Shown here: positions 49,366-58,390 of the stretch, piece by piece
How the letters are laid out: each line of letters opens with the position of its first letter
How positions within the stretch are numbered: the stretch's first letter is position 1
DNA from: Epsilonproteobacteria bacterium tcs-49
Lineage (GTDB): Bacteria > Campylobacterota > Campylobacteria > Campylobacterales > Sulfurovaceae
DNA length: 64,000 bases
Reading direction: 5' to 3'
Assembly (NCBI GenBank): GCA_002049495.1
Contig: LLYS01000001.1
Span: forward strand, 248,001-312,000
Program-made: the position numbers and the translations under genes
The notes under the pieces: generated by a model
The model's input: the letters and a program-made list of their open reading frames with translations, nothing else
Database searches by the model: none
Told to the model about the DNA's origin: nothing

Positions 49366-51078
49366 TTAATAGGTTCTTTCTTTTACTTCAAACTTGCCAA
49401 GCACGACGTCGGCATACTCAAGCTCAATGGAGCCGTCCTCTTTCATATATCCGAAGGTGTGCTGCAAAAACTTTTCATCGTTTCTGGTAGGAAAATCCTC
49501 TCTATAGTGCGCCCCGCGGCTTTCCTCTCTGGCAAGCGCGCCCTCTACGATAAAGGAGGAGAAATCGATCAAGTGTCCCAGCTCGATCGCCTCTTGCAAG
49601 TCGGTATTGTATACTTTGGATTTGTCATCGATCCGGATATCTTTGTAGCGGCGCTTGAGCTCCGCGATCTTCTCCTTTTGTCTCAAAAGGGTTTCACGGG
49701 TTCTAAAAACCCCCGCATCAAAGGTCATACTCTCTTGCAGCTCGTTGCGAAGCTCGGGTACCCGCTCGCTGCCGTTGTTTGTCAGCAGGGTTTCAAGCTG
49801 CGCAAGCGCTTTTTGGGCATTTTGCTCCGTGGCATCTTTAAAGCCGAGCCCGTCCACGTCCCGCGCGATCGCTTTGCCTACGTGGCGGCCGAAGAAAAGC
49901 GCTTCAAGCACGGAGTTGGCTCCCAAACGGTTGGCGCCGTGGACGCTGACGCAGCTGCACTCGCCCGCTGCGTAGAAGCCTTCGACCAACTCGGTGGGGC
50001 TTTTTTGTACCTGTCCGTCGATATTACAGGGAATGCCGCCCATGGAGTAGTGTGCCGTCGCGGCGATATGGATCGGTTCTTTGATCATATCCTGCCCCAA
50101 AAAAGTGATCGCCAAATCACGCAGTTCGGGAAGTCTCTCCATAATGATCTCTTCGCCCAGGTGGGTCAGATCGATCGCTACGGCGTCTTTGTTGGGCCCC
50201 ACCCCGCGTCCTTCGCGGATCTCGGTGGTGATGGCGCGGCTGACCACGTCACGCGGAGCCAGTTCCATCTTCTCTTTGGCGTATCTCTCCATAAAACGTT
50301 CGCCTTCGCTGTTATAAAGCCGTCCGCCCTCGCCTCTGGCAGCTTCGGAGATGAGTACGCCGCTTCCCGCAAGCCCGGTGGGGTGAAACTGCACAAACTC
50401 CATATCCTCCAGCGGCAACCCGTGGCGCGCTACGATTGAAAGGGCGTCGCCGGTATTGGCGTGGGCGTTGGAGTTGACGGAAAAGGCGCGTCCGTAACCG
50501 CCCGTGGCAAACATCACCGCTTTGGCGTTGAAAATCGCCGTTTGCGTACTTTTGATATCGTAAGCGACCACGCCGTTGACTTTGCCGTCTTCGTACAACA
50601 GATCCATACAGTACCACTCGTCATATACTTTGACGTTTTCCCGGTGCATCTGCTCATAGATCGTTTGCAGCAGCGTCAAGCCCGTTCTGTCTTTGGCGTA
50701 ACACGCTCTGGGCTTTGACTGTCCGCCAAAAGGCCTCTGGGCGATGGTCCCCTGCTCGGTTCGGCTAAACGCCGCGCCCATATGTTCGGCCCACCGGATC
50801 GTTTCCGGGGCTTTGGAACACATCAGGTTCACCGCATCCTGATCGGCTAGATAATCACTTCCCTTAACCGTATCAAACTCATGCAGCTCGATACTGTCCT
50901 CTTCGGAAAGTGCGGCGTTGATTCCGCCTTGAGCGGCTCCGGAGTGGCTTCGTAGCGGGTGCAGCTTCGTAATGACGGCAACGTTTTTGCCCGCAACCTG
51001 CAGTTCGCGCGCAGCTGCCAAGCCGGCAAGCCCCGCACCGACGATCACCACATCATACTTTTTAATCTCAAGACTCAT
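49366..51078 (-). CDS. sdhA: Succinate dehydrogenase/fumarate reductase flavoprotein
   Basis: 570 residues. FAD Rossmann motif [18 protein letters not shown]; the flavin-attachment His region is [17 protein letters not shown]; active-site regions include [30 protein letters not shown] and the [13 protein letters not shown] loop. No Tat signal is present, so the subunit is cytoplasmic, in contrast to the periplasmic MfrA of Campylobacter and Wolinella. This suggests a cytoplasm-facing succinate:menaquinone enzyme. Heads the sdhA-sdhB-sdhE operon, with a -10 TATACT about 15 bases before the ribosome site. Confidence 0.94.
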   Translation of the reverse strand: MSLEIKKYDVVIVGAGLAGLAAARELQVAGKNVAVITKLHPLRSHSGAAQGGINAALSEEDSIELHEFDTVKGSDYLADQDAVNLMCSKAPETIRWAEHMGAAFSRTEQGTIAQRPFGGQSKPRACYAKDRTGLTLLQTIYEQMHRENVKVYDEWYCMDLLYEDGKVNGVVAYDIKSTQTAIFNAKAVMFATGGYGRAFSVNSNAHANTGDALSIVARHGLPLEDMEFVQFHPTGLAGSGVLISEAARGEGGRLYNSEGERFMERYAKEKMELAPRDVVSRAITTEIREGRGVGPNKDAVAIDLTHLGEEIIMERLPELRDLAITFLGQDMIKEPIHIAATAHYSMGGIPCNIDGQVQKSPTELVEGFYAAGECSCVSVHGANRLGANSVLEALFFGRHVGKAIARDVDGLGFKDATEQNAQKALAQLETLLTNNGSERVPELRNELQESMTFDAGVFRTRETLLRQKEKIAELKRRYKDIRIDDKSKVYNTDLQEAIELGHLIDFSSFIVEGALAREESRGAHYREDFPTRNDEKFLQHTFGYMKEDGSIELEYADVVLGKFEVKERTY

Positions 51079-51241
51079 AGATATCCTTAAGTATAATTTT
51101 TTCTTATCTTACTACAATTTTCTTAAATGTAACTTTACGAAACGGTTTTTAAAAGATGAGAGTTTAAAAAAGTGTAGAAAAGTATCACTTTTTTGGTAAT
51201 TTGTAGATTTTTTTATTTTGAAGATTATTTTACTCTTATTT

Positions 51242-51274
51242 GGGCAAAAGTGTTACGATTATACACTTTTGCCC
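51242..51274. terminator. Strong hairpin downstream of the rhodanese gene
   Basis: GGGCAAAAGTGT (51242-51253) pairs with ACACTTTTGCCC (51263-51274) over a 9-base loop. It starts 7 bases past the rhodanese stop in transcript direction. It has no following T-run on the minus strand; the loop also contains a minus-strand TATAAT that could serve the sdhA operon. Nothing else is seen in the 51079-51280 gap. Confidence 0.5.
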
Positions 51275-51280
51275 TCCGTT

Positions 51281-51694
51281 TTACTTCTCTACCGGAAGAT
51301 TCGCCTTGGTCCAGTCATAGGCAAAACCGTTTTCTATATTGTATACTTCGCTAAACCCCTGCTTCGCAAGCAGATTCGCCGCATACTTGGTCCGTGACCC
51401 GCTGCGGCAGATCAGGATAACGGGAGCGTCCGTATCCCCCAGCGTCTGCTCTACCCGCTGTACAAAGGTTTCGTTAAACACCCGTTTGCCGTACTTTTCA
51501 AAAAATACCGGGATATTCAACGCACCCTTGGGATGCAGATACTCATACTCCTTCTTGGTACGTACATCGATGAGCGTAACTCCGTTTTGCTGCTTTTTAA
51601 AAGCGGTTTTAGAGTTGATATCCGCTTTATAGAAGCTTTGACTGGCAATTGCGATCAGCGGTAAAAACATTAACGTAAAAATAAACTTTTTCAT
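51281..51694 (-). CDS. Periplasmic rhodanese-like sulfurtransferase
   Basis: 137 residues with a signal peptide (about 1-18) and a single rhodanese domain (about 28-132). The active-site loop is ILICRSGSRTKYAANLL with the catalytic Cys, and TLIDVRTKKEYEYLHPKGALNIP is the typical entry motif. Probably binds or transfers sulfane sulfur in the periplasm, which would fit a sulfur-metabolising organism. Transcribed alone. Confidence 0.85.
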   Translation of the reverse strand: MKKFIFTLMFLPLIAIASQSFYKADINSKTAFKKQQNGVTLIDVRTKKEYEYLHPKGALNIPVFFEKYGKRVFNETFVQRVEQTLGDTDAPVILICRSGSRTKYAANLLAKQGFSEVYNIENGFAYDWTKANLPVEK

Positions 51695-51759
51695 TGTGCA
51701 AAATCTCCTTATAATATTGCGATCTGTATTTTATCTCATTTTCAACAAATTGCCAAATA

Positions 51760-51768
51760 TGCTACAAT
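51760..51768 (+). promoter_or_regulatory. Extended -10 promoter giving a probable leaderless transcript
   Basis: TGC-TACAAT (51760-51768) ends 6 bases before the ATG at 51775; no ribosome site lies between them. Same arrangement as at 47128. Confidence 0.5.
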
Positions 51769-51774
51769 TTCGCC

Positions 51775-52356
51775 ATGACTGAACATTTACTCGACATCAA
51801 CCACCTTGAGATCGCCTATTTCAGCGGCTGCGGCGAATGCAACCGCTGCTGCGACGGCTCCTCCTTCCGCTTCGCGCCGCTCTTTCTCGGCGATATGGAA
51901 GAGGTATACCGCCGCTTCCCCATCGTCTTTGTCAAGATCGAAAACCGCTGGCGCATGGTGTTTATCCTCAGCGACGGCAACCCCTGCCCCTACCTCAAAA
52001 GCGGAGGTTGCACGATTTACGCCCAACGCCCCCATGCGTGTAGAATCTACCCATTTACTCCTTTTCGCGATTCAATCTACCTTGACAGCAGCTGTCCGGG
52101 AGTGGGGTTGTGCGGAACACCCGTTACCGCGGGGGGCAGACTCTCTCCCGCTTTTGACCACCCCCGCTTATCGCAGATCGGTCAAAAACAGGCCCAAACG
52201 GATCGATTTATAAAGGCGCAGAAAAACATGGAGAAACTGGGTCGTATAGGAGAGTACACCCTCTACGCAAGTGCGGACCGAAGCGACGACCCCCACTTGC
52301 GGATGCACAAAAAATCCCTTGAATTGTTACGGATGTTTTCTTTGCGGGATCAGTAG
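51775..52356 (+). CDS. YkgJ-family cysteine cluster protein
   Basis: 193 residues. The N-terminal SGCGECNRCCDG (CxxCxxCC) plus later NPCPYL, GGCTIYAQRPHACRIYPF and SSCPGVG are the hallmark of the UPF0153/YkgJ family, thought to bind zinc or an iron-sulfur cluster. The biochemical role is unknown. Its last 7 bases overlap the end of the convergent prenyl synthase gene. Confidence 0.85.
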   Translation: MTEHLLDINHLEIAYFSGCGECNRCCDGSSFRFAPLFLGDMEEVYRRFPIVFVKIENRWRMVFILSDGNPCPYLKSGGCTIYAQRPHACRIYPFTPFRDSIYLDSSCPGVGLCGTPVTAGGRLSPAFDHPRLSQIGQKQAQTDRFIKAQKNMEKLGRIGEYTLYASADRSDDPHLRMHKKSLELLRMFSLRDQ

Positions 52357-53249
52357 TTTCGCTCGATCATCTCCCGGGCGATGGAGACCAGGTACTCCTC
52401 TTTTTGCGCGCCCATCAGCGCCACCGCCTCTTCGATCAACTCCTTTGCCAGCGCAAAGGATTGCTCCACGCAGCCATACCTTTGCATCTGCGTTTTGATC
52501 CACTCCTGCTGCTGCGCATCAAGCTTTTTCCCATGCATGGCAAGCAGCTGCTCTTTGCCGCTTGCATCCAGCGAGCGGTAGAGATAGATATAGGGCAGCG
52601 TCGCTTTGCCTTCGACGAAATCATTCAGGGCGGGTTTGCCCAGGGTTGCGCTATCTTGAGTGATATCTAAGATATCGTCGACGATTTGAAACGCGACGCC
52701 CAGGTTTCTGCCGTAGCGGCCGTAGCTTTCAGGCTCCTTCCCCGCCAAAATCGCGCCGGCTTTGGCACTGGCTTCGATCAAAACGGCGGTTTTTTTATAG
52801 ATCATATCCAGATAGAGCTTTTCATCCTCGTTAAAACGCTTCGCCATATCCACATCTTTCAATTCACCGATGGAAAGCTGCGTTACCGCCGAGGAGACGA
52901 TCTCCGCGATCTGCAAATTTCCGCGGGTCAACTCCGAATACGCCTTGGAGTACAAAATATCTCCGAGCATGATCGCGTGTTTGTTGCCGTAGGTCGCGTT
53001 GATCGATGCGACGCCCCGGCGGCTGTGGGCTTCATCTATCACGTCATCGTGCAGCAAACTCGCCGCGTGGATCATTTCGATGATCGCCGCGGTACGCACC
53101 GCTTCGTCCGACGCGTCGGCGATTTTGAGTAAAAGCTTGGCCCGCAGCCGCTTTCCCACGGGCAGCTTGGCGTAAAGTGCTTTGATATCTTCGTCGTTTA
53201 ATTCCTCCCAAAAGTGCTCTATCTGCCGTTCTACCGTTTCCAATGCCAT
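52350..53249 (-). CDS. ispB: Polyprenyl diphosphate synthase
   Basis: 299 residues. Both Asp-rich motifs are present: ASLLHDDVIDEAHSRRG (with the downstream Arg pair) and AFQIVDDILDITQ. Elongates prenyl diphosphates, most likely for the menaquinone side chain, since no short-chain-specific pattern is visible. Chain length cannot be set from sequence alone. Follows the two small genes 53250-53976 in one transcript. Confidence 0.9.
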   Translation of the reverse strand: MALETVERQIEHFWEELNDEDIKALYAKLPVGKRLRAKLLLKIADASDEAVRTAAIIEMIHAASLLHDDVIDEAHSRRGVASINATYGNKHAIMLGDILYSKAYSELTRGNLQIAEIVSSAVTQLSIGELKDVDMAKRFNEDEKLYLDMIYKKTAVLIEASAKAGAILAGKEPESYGRYGRNLGVAFQIVDDILDITQDSATLGKPALNDFVEGKATLPYIYLYRSLDASGKEQLLAMHGKKLDAQQQEWIKTQMQRYGCVEQSFALAKELIEEAVALMGAQKEEYLVSIAREMIERNY

Positions 53250-53681
53250 CTACTGGGTCTCCTCGTTACTGTTTTTAATACTTAAATTCGTTCTGTCGTT
53301 ATCTTTGATATAGATATCAAAATACGCTTCGCGGTTGGTGTCGTCAAACTCTTTGAATACGATCGACATATAGGGTGCGCGCAGCTCACCCGCGATTCTG
53401 GGCAGCAGCTTGAGATTGAACGTATCCAGGTTCGGCCTGGTATACAGCACCGTCTGGTTGTTAAACCCCTGATAGTTGATCAACGTCACCAACCCCTCGT
53501 TGACAAACAGGGTCCAGCGCAGTTTGAACACCCGCTTGACCACGCCTCCTTCGGGGCCCGTTTCGCTAAAGGTCGCGTGAAAAAACTGATCCTTTTTCAA
53601 CTTGACGTGCTGCACCTTGTCCCACACGATCTGCGCGTGCAGCCACAAAGGCAGCAGTACAAGAAAAAGGGCTTTATTCAC
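53250..53681 (-). CDS. Exported protein of unknown function
   Basis: 143 residues with a signal peptide (about 1-16, MNKALFLVLLPLWLHA). The remainder is beta-rich (VFKLRWTLFVNEGLVTLINYQGF...). I do not recognise a family. Its start overlaps the previous gene by 8 bases and its stop touches ispB, so it is co-expressed with them. Confidence 0.7.
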   Translation of the reverse strand: MNKALFLVLLPLWLHAQIVWDKVQHVKLKKDQFFHATFSETGPEGGVVKRVFKLRWTLFVNEGLVTLINYQGFNNQTVLYTRPNLDTFNLKLLPRIAGELRAPYMSIVFKEFDDTNREAYFDIYIKDNDRTNLSIKNSNEETQ

Positions 53682-53976
53682 TTTGACAAACGATGCTGCC
53701 GGTGGTTTCGATCAGCAGACTTGTCTTGATATTTTCCACCTCTTCGCAAGGCTCCCCGGGAAGGCGGCCCAGCCGCTGCTCCAACTCCTGTTCAAGCCCC
53801 CGCTCCTCTAAAATCTTCTCAGCCAAAGCAAAGCGCTCGAGCAACTTTTCCAACTCCATCTCCACGACGTTTCTATTGGCCGTGTAAACGATTTCAAAAA
53901 ACTTCTGTTTGGGCGAACCCCCGCTAAATACCGCGTCATCTTCAAAAATATCCATATAGTTTCTTTTTTCTGCCAT
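53674..53976 (-). CDS. DUF2018-like small protein
   Basis: 100 residues, helical and acidic. The stretch YMDIFEDDAVFSGGSPKQKFFEIVYTANRNVVEMELEKLLERFALAEKILEE resembles the DUF2018 family found in Campylobacterota (H. pylori HP0242 type, small dimers with an intertwined fold). Function is unknown. First gene of the operon leading to ispB; it has an AAAGGA ribosome site. Identification is by recall of the family pattern. Confidence 0.65.
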   Translation of the reverse strand: MAEKRNYMDIFEDDAVFSGGSPKQKFFEIVYTANRNVVEMELEKLLERFALAEKILEERGLEQELEQRLGRLPGEPCEEVENIKTSLLIETTGSIVCQSE

Positions 53977-54018
53977 AGCATGATCCTTTATTTACTGATT
54001 CATTGAATAGAGATAGGG

Positions 54019-54027
54019 ATTATAGCA
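54019..54027 (-). promoter_or_regulatory. Extended -10 promoter for the DUF2018-ispB operon
   Basis: On the minus strand TGC-TATAAT (54027-54019), about 42 bases before the ATG at 53976. No YACAY repeat. Confidence 0.55.
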
Positions 54028-54082
54028 CATTATAACAATGCGCCGGAGTTTTCCTCCCCCGATCTTTCTCTCCCGTTACGCT

Positions 54083-57000
54083 TTAACGCACTTTCACGCG
54101 GTAGATGATACTATAAAGCAGCGGTACCACATAGAGGTTTACGACCGTCGCCCAGGCGATACCAAAGCCCAGCGTCACCGCCATAGGCTGCAAAATTTTC
54201 GCCTGCCCCGACGCGAAAAACATCAGCGTCGCCAACCCCAAAAGCGTGGTCAGCGACGTAAGCAAAATGGGCCGCAGGCGCAGTTTGGCCTTTTGGATCA
54301 GCTGCTCTTTGGTATGCGACCCCTTGATAAAATCAAGCATGATCAGCGCGTCGTTGACCACGACCCCCGCCAAACCGACGATACCGATAAGACTGGGCAG
54401 GGTGATATTCATCCCCATAATAAAGTGTCCGATAAAAACCCCCAGAATCGCAAGGGGGATCGTAGAGATTACGATCAGCGCCAATACCGTGGAATCAAAC
54501 ATCCACACCAGCGTAATAAAGATCAGCAAAAGCGCGATAACCGCCGCTTGCATAATCTCCCGCTGGACCTTTTCATTCTCTTTTTGCTCCCCTTTGATAT
54601 GCACGTTCAACCCCTCGCTGCGCAGCTGCCCCAACAAGGGACGGAGGCGCTCCATCACCTCCGCGGAGGTGATCATATCCTTATCCAGCGAAGCAAACAC
54701 GCTGCGGACCCGTCTACTGTTTTCTTTGTAAATCTTTACAAAGCTCTTTTGGTAGATAAACTCCGTCACGTCGCGCAGCCGCACCATCGCCCGAGCGTCC
54801 GGAGTGGCGATCTCCAAGCGGTTGAGAAACTCCACGCTGTCTTTGTAGCGATCCTGTATGCGCAGCTTGATAAGTCCGCTGTCGTTAAAGAGTTTGCCGT
54901 ACTCGTTTTTTAAAAACCCGCTTTGCAGTACCCGGGTCAAATAGCCTTCGCTAAATCCCAGTTCCTGACCGTAGGGGTTGACTTTGAGTTTGAGCTCCAA
55001 CTCCCCCTCCTTGGCGTCGGTGGCGATATCATACACCCCCTCGATCTCTCCGAGGGCCTTTTGCATCCGATTGATCGCACCGAGCACCTTTTGGGTATCG
55101 GGGTGGCTAAAGCCGATCTCCACGTCGCGCTTGACGATCCCCGCACTGGGCAAGACGACGTTAAACTCTTCAAACAGCGGCTCGCTGCCCTGTTTTCTCG
55201 CCGCTACCTCCGCCGTGATCCTTTCGATCTTTTGGCCGATCTCCTTGGCGCTGCGCTCCCGCTTCATTTCGCTGTCGTCATATTCGGGGCTGAGGTAGGG
55301 GTTGATATATTTGTCAAATACGTTTTGCGGCTTCCGGTCGTTGAGATTGACAAAGATATGAAAAAGGTGTTCGCCAAACTCCGCCTGGTTTTTCGAATCG
55401 ATCTTGATCCCGATCACGGAGGTCACCGATTTGACCGCGTCCCTGTCCAGCTTTTGCAGCAGCAGCTTCTCCACTTCGCTAACGTAGCGCTCCGTATCTT
55501 CAAGTTCGTTATTGATGTTGACGTTGCCGTTGATATAGATCTGCGTCGTATCAAATTCGGGGAAAAGCTGGAACTTGCTGATACTTTGCATATACGCCGT
55601 CAACCCCAGGATCACGCTGACCGAAAAGATCAGCGCGCTTTTTTTGTGGTGCAGCACGAAATCGATCAGCGCTTCGTAGATGCGGTTCATCCGCCCCCAG
55701 AAACGGGTTGCCCGTGAATCCCGCCGCGATGGTTTTATAAAATCCTTAGCGTGCAGCGGCAGGAAGTAAAAGGCTTCAAAGAGTGAACTCAGCAACAAAA
55801 TGGAGATCATGATGGGCAGCACTTTTAAAAACACCCCCATCTCCCCGCTGATCATCAAAAGCGGCAAAAAGGCAAAGATCGTCGTCAGCGTCGCGGTCAA
55901 AACCGCGGGAAACATCTCCACGGCCCCGTCTATGGCCGCCTGGGTCGCGCTTTTATCCATTTGGCGGTGGCGGTAAATATTTTCGGCGACGACGATCGCT
56001 TCATCCACGATCATCCCCAGTGCGATCAGCGCGCCCAGAAGCGAAAGCATATTCAAACTATACCCCATCACGTTCGCGGAAACAAGCCCGATCATAAAGC
56101 TTGCCGGAATTCCGATCCCTACGACCAAAGCGATACGGGAATTGACCGTCAGAAACAGGGCGCTAAAGACTAAAATCAATCCGAAAAAGATATTGGAGAT
56201 GACCGTATTGAGACGGTTACGGATCCATTTGGACGTGTCGGTATAGGCTTCAAAGGTCAACTCGGGGTATTTTTGCTCATACCCTTTGAGGATTTCGCGG
56301 ATTTGGCGGCTGAGCGCAATGGCGTTGCCCTCTTTGGATTTGTTGATGCTCAAAGAAACGTTGCGCTGGCCGTTAAAATGCGAAATCTCCCCGCTGTCGC
56401 CCAGCTTGTACTCCACCTTTGCGATATCACCCACAAACAGCCGCTTCTCCCCGACGGTGATCATCGTTTTGGCCAGGGCCCGGGCACTTTTGACCCCGTT
56501 TATGGTACTGATATACAGATGCTGCCCCTGCTGTTTCACCGTCCCTATGGGAAAGATGGAGCTGAGTTCCTGCAGCGCGCTGATTACGGCAGAACGCTGC
56601 AGATCGTAACTTTGCAGCTTTTTACTGTCCAGACTGATCAACACCTCCTCATCGGCGTCCCCGCGCAGACTCATATCGCTAAGTGCTTTGATGGAACTGA
56701 GTTCGCTTTTAAGCTCCTCTCCCGCGTCCAGCAGGCGCGCTTTGGGTACCTCCCCGGCAATAGCGACGATAAGCAGGGGGAAGTTCTGGGTCTGCACCTT
56801 GGCGACGGGTTCATTCATATCCGCGGGCAGATCGCTTTTGATCTTGCTGATCACATCTTTGACATCTCCTAAAATGAGGTAGGGTTCGCTTCCCTCTTTT
56901 ATCTCGGCGGTGATGATAAAACTGCCGTTTTGGATCACGCTTTCGACCTTCGCGATCTCGCTGATGCTTTTAAGGTCGTCCTCGATGGATTGTACCGCCA

Positions 57001-57190
57001 TCTTGTCCAGCGTATCGGCACTGGCTCCCGCGTATGCCCCCGTAACTTTAATCTTGTCCAAAGTCGAGGGCGGGAATATCTCTTTGGGAATGCTGATATA
57101 GGCAAAGGTCGCCACTACCAGTAAAAAGAGCAGGATCAAGTGGTTGATGATGGGCTTTTTAATTGCAAACGTAATAAAGGAGCGGATCAT
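54083..57190 (-). CDS. RND-family efflux transporter (AcrB-like)
   Basis: 1035 residues with the RND layout: transmembrane helix 1 (about 14-32), first periplasmic loop, helices 2-6 (about 330-475) with LGALIALGMIVDEAIVVAENIYRHR, helix 7, second periplasmic loop, helices 8-12 (about 870-1030) with GIVGLAGVVVNDALIML. The charged residues in helix 4 (GMIVDEAIV) would carry proton flow. No membrane-fusion or outer-membrane partner is adjacent. The neighbours are cell-envelope genes (rsmH, ftsL-like, bamA), so the substrate may be a lipid or envelope component, but this is only a guess. Confidence 0.9.
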   Translation of the reverse strand: MIRSFITFAIKKPIINHLILLFLLVVATFAYISIPKEIFPPSTLDKIKVTGAYAGASADTLDKMAVQSIEDDLKSISEIAKVESVIQNGSFIITAEIKEGSEPYLILGDVKDVISKIKSDLPADMNEPVAKVQTQNFPLLIVAIAGEVPKARLLDAGEELKSELSSIKALSDMSLRGDADEEVLISLDSKKLQSYDLQRSAVISALQELSSIFPIGTVKQQGQHLYISTINGVKSARALAKTMITVGEKRLFVGDIAKVEYKLGDSGEISHFNGQRNVSLSINKSKEGNAIALSRQIREILKGYEQKYPELTFEAYTDTSKWIRNRLNTVISNIFFGLILVFSALFLTVNSRIALVVGIGIPASFMIGLVSANVMGYSLNMLSLLGALIALGMIVDEAIVVAENIYRHRQMDKSATQAAIDGAVEMFPAVLTATLTTIFAFLPLLMISGEMGVFLKVLPIMISILLLSSLFEAFYFLPLHAKDFIKPSRRDSRATRFWGRMNRIYEALIDFVLHHKKSALIFSVSVILGLTAYMQSISKFQLFPEFDTTQIYINGNVNINNELEDTERYVSEVEKLLLQKLDRDAVKSVTSVIGIKIDSKNQAEFGEHLFHIFVNLNDRKPQNVFDKYINPYLSPEYDDSEMKRERSAKEIGQKIERITAEVAARKQGSEPLFEEFNVVLPSAGIVKRDVEIGFSHPDTQKVLGAINRMQKALGEIEGVYDIATDAKEGELELKLKVNPYGQELGFSEGYLTRVLQSGFLKNEYGKLFNDSGLIKLRIQDRYKDSVEFLNRLEIATPDARAMVRLRDVTEFIYQKSFVKIYKENSRRVRSVFASLDKDMITSAEVMERLRPLLGQLRSEGLNVHIKGEQKENEKVQREIMQAAVIALLLIFITLVWMFDSTVLALIVISTIPLAILGVFIGHFIMGMNITLPSLIGIVGLAGVVVNDALIMLDFIKGSHTKEQLIQKAKLRLRPILLTSLTTLLGLATLMFFASGQAKILQPMAVTLGFGIAWATVVNLYVVPLLYSIIYRVKVR

Positions 57191-57199
57191 AACTACCTC

Positions 57200-57469
57200 T
57201 TAAAACATCGTATAGATGACGCTGTTTTTAAACTTCATCGCTTCGATCTTGCGCTTGAGCAAAATCCGCTCCTCCTTCAGCGCCTCAACCTGTACGCGCA
57301 ATCTCTGGATCTCTTTACTGTCGTAATAGATCTGATTCGCCAAGTATACCTTGGGTACGGCTATAAGTAAGACGATGATAATAGAAAAGATTACGATTAG
57401 GAATCCGTAAATATTCAAAACCGATTTCGCATCCTCTTTGACGCTATCGGCTAAAAGCTGTTTCTCCAT
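57200..57469 (-). CDS. FtsL-like single-pass coiled-coil protein
   Basis: 89 residues. A cytoplasmic N-terminus, one transmembrane helix (about 21-42, FLIVIFSIIIVLLIAVPKVYLA), and a leucine-rich coiled coil (about 45-82, EIQRLRVQVEALKEERILLKR). Size, topology and position right after rsmH match FtsL of the division apparatus, whose sequence is poorly conserved. The call rests mainly on context. Confidence 0.65.
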   Translation of the reverse strand: MEKQLLADSVKEDAKSVLNIYGFLIVIFSIIIVLLIAVPKVYLANQIYYDSKEIQRLRVQVEALKEERILLKRKIEAMKFKNSVIYTMF

Positions 57470-57478
57470 CCCTCTCCC

Positions 57479-58390
57479 CTATGCGTTAAATCGAAAAACC
57501 CGCAGTTTCGCACTGCGGCTGCGCGGATTGGTTCTGCACTCCGCTTGCGTCGCAACGATGGGTTTTTTCGTCACTATTTTTCCCAGGGCGTTATCGTTGC
57601 CGCAGGTACAGCGCATCGCCTCGGCCGAACAGATGCAGCTTTTACTCCAGCGCTTGAAGCGCTGCTTCACGAGCCGATCTTCAAGCGAGTGGAAGGTGAT
57701 AAGTGCGATAATAGCGGACTTTGGGCGCTTTTGTTCCAGCGCGTCCAAAAGCCCCTCGATCTCGTCAAGTTCGCTGTTGACTTCGATACGGATCGCCTGG
57801 AACATAAGCGTCGCCGGATTGTGTTTGGATTTGGGCATTACCCGTTTGGCCAAAGCGGCCAACGCTTTGGCTTCGGTAAAGGGCCGGTTCTCCACCACCG
57901 CCGAAGCCAACTTTTTATAGGGTCTGATCTCTCCGTATTCGCGAAAAATCTTTTCAAGTTCCAGCTTTCCGTAGCCGTTGACCACCTCCCGGGCGGTGAT
58001 TCCGGAGGTGGGGTCCATCCGCATATCCAGGTTGTCGCTTTCAAAACTAAACCCCCGTTCAAGCTTGTCAAGCTGCAAAGATGAAACGCCAAAATCCGCG
58101 AGTACTCCCGTGATGGGGTCTTCTCGCAGCGTCGGGAAGACTTTGGAGAAGGAGCCTTTATAGGTCCGTATCCGCTCCCCCAGCCGCTTTTTGGAAAAAG
58201 CGAGGGCTTCATCGTCGCGGTCGATACCGATCAGTGCGATCCGATCCCCGTAGCGCTCCGACATCGCCGCGCTGTGCCCCGCATAGCCCAGAGTACAATC
58301 GACGAAATATCCCTCCTCTATCCCTTCGAAGCTCTCCAAAACCTCCTCTAAAAGAACGGGAACATGGGGTGCATCGCTACGCTTTGACAT
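57479..58390 (-). CDS. rsmH: 16S rRNA (cytosine1402-N4)-methyltransferase
   Basis: 303 residues. HVPVLLEEVLE at the start, FVDCTLGYAGHSAAM (SAM-binding), DFGVSSLQLDKLERGFSF, and the C-terminal ITFHSLEDRLVKQRF and RTNPRSRSAKLRVFR are clear RsmH (MraW) signatures. The start overlaps the end of queH by 14 bases. Confidence 0.97.
   Translation of the reverse strand: MSKRSDAPHVPVLLEEVLESFEGIEEGYFVDCTLGYAGHSAAMSERYGDRIALIGIDRDDEALAFSKKRLGERIRTYKGSFSKVFPTLREDPITGVLADFGVSSLQLDKLERGFSFESDNLDMRMDPTSGITAREVVNGYGKLELEKIFREYGEIRPYKKLASAVVENRPFTEAKALAALAKRVMPKSKHNPATLMFQAIRIEVNSELDEIEGLLDALEQKRPKSAIIALITFHSLEDRLVKQRFKRWSKSCICSAEAMRCTCGNDNALGKIVTKKPIVATQAECRTNPRSRSAKLRVFRFNA

Noticed and set aside
49366-51078. 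Periplasmic methylmenaquinol:fumarate reductase MfrA
   Set aside because: No twin-arginine signal precedes the FAD motif; a cytoplasmic SdhA fits better.
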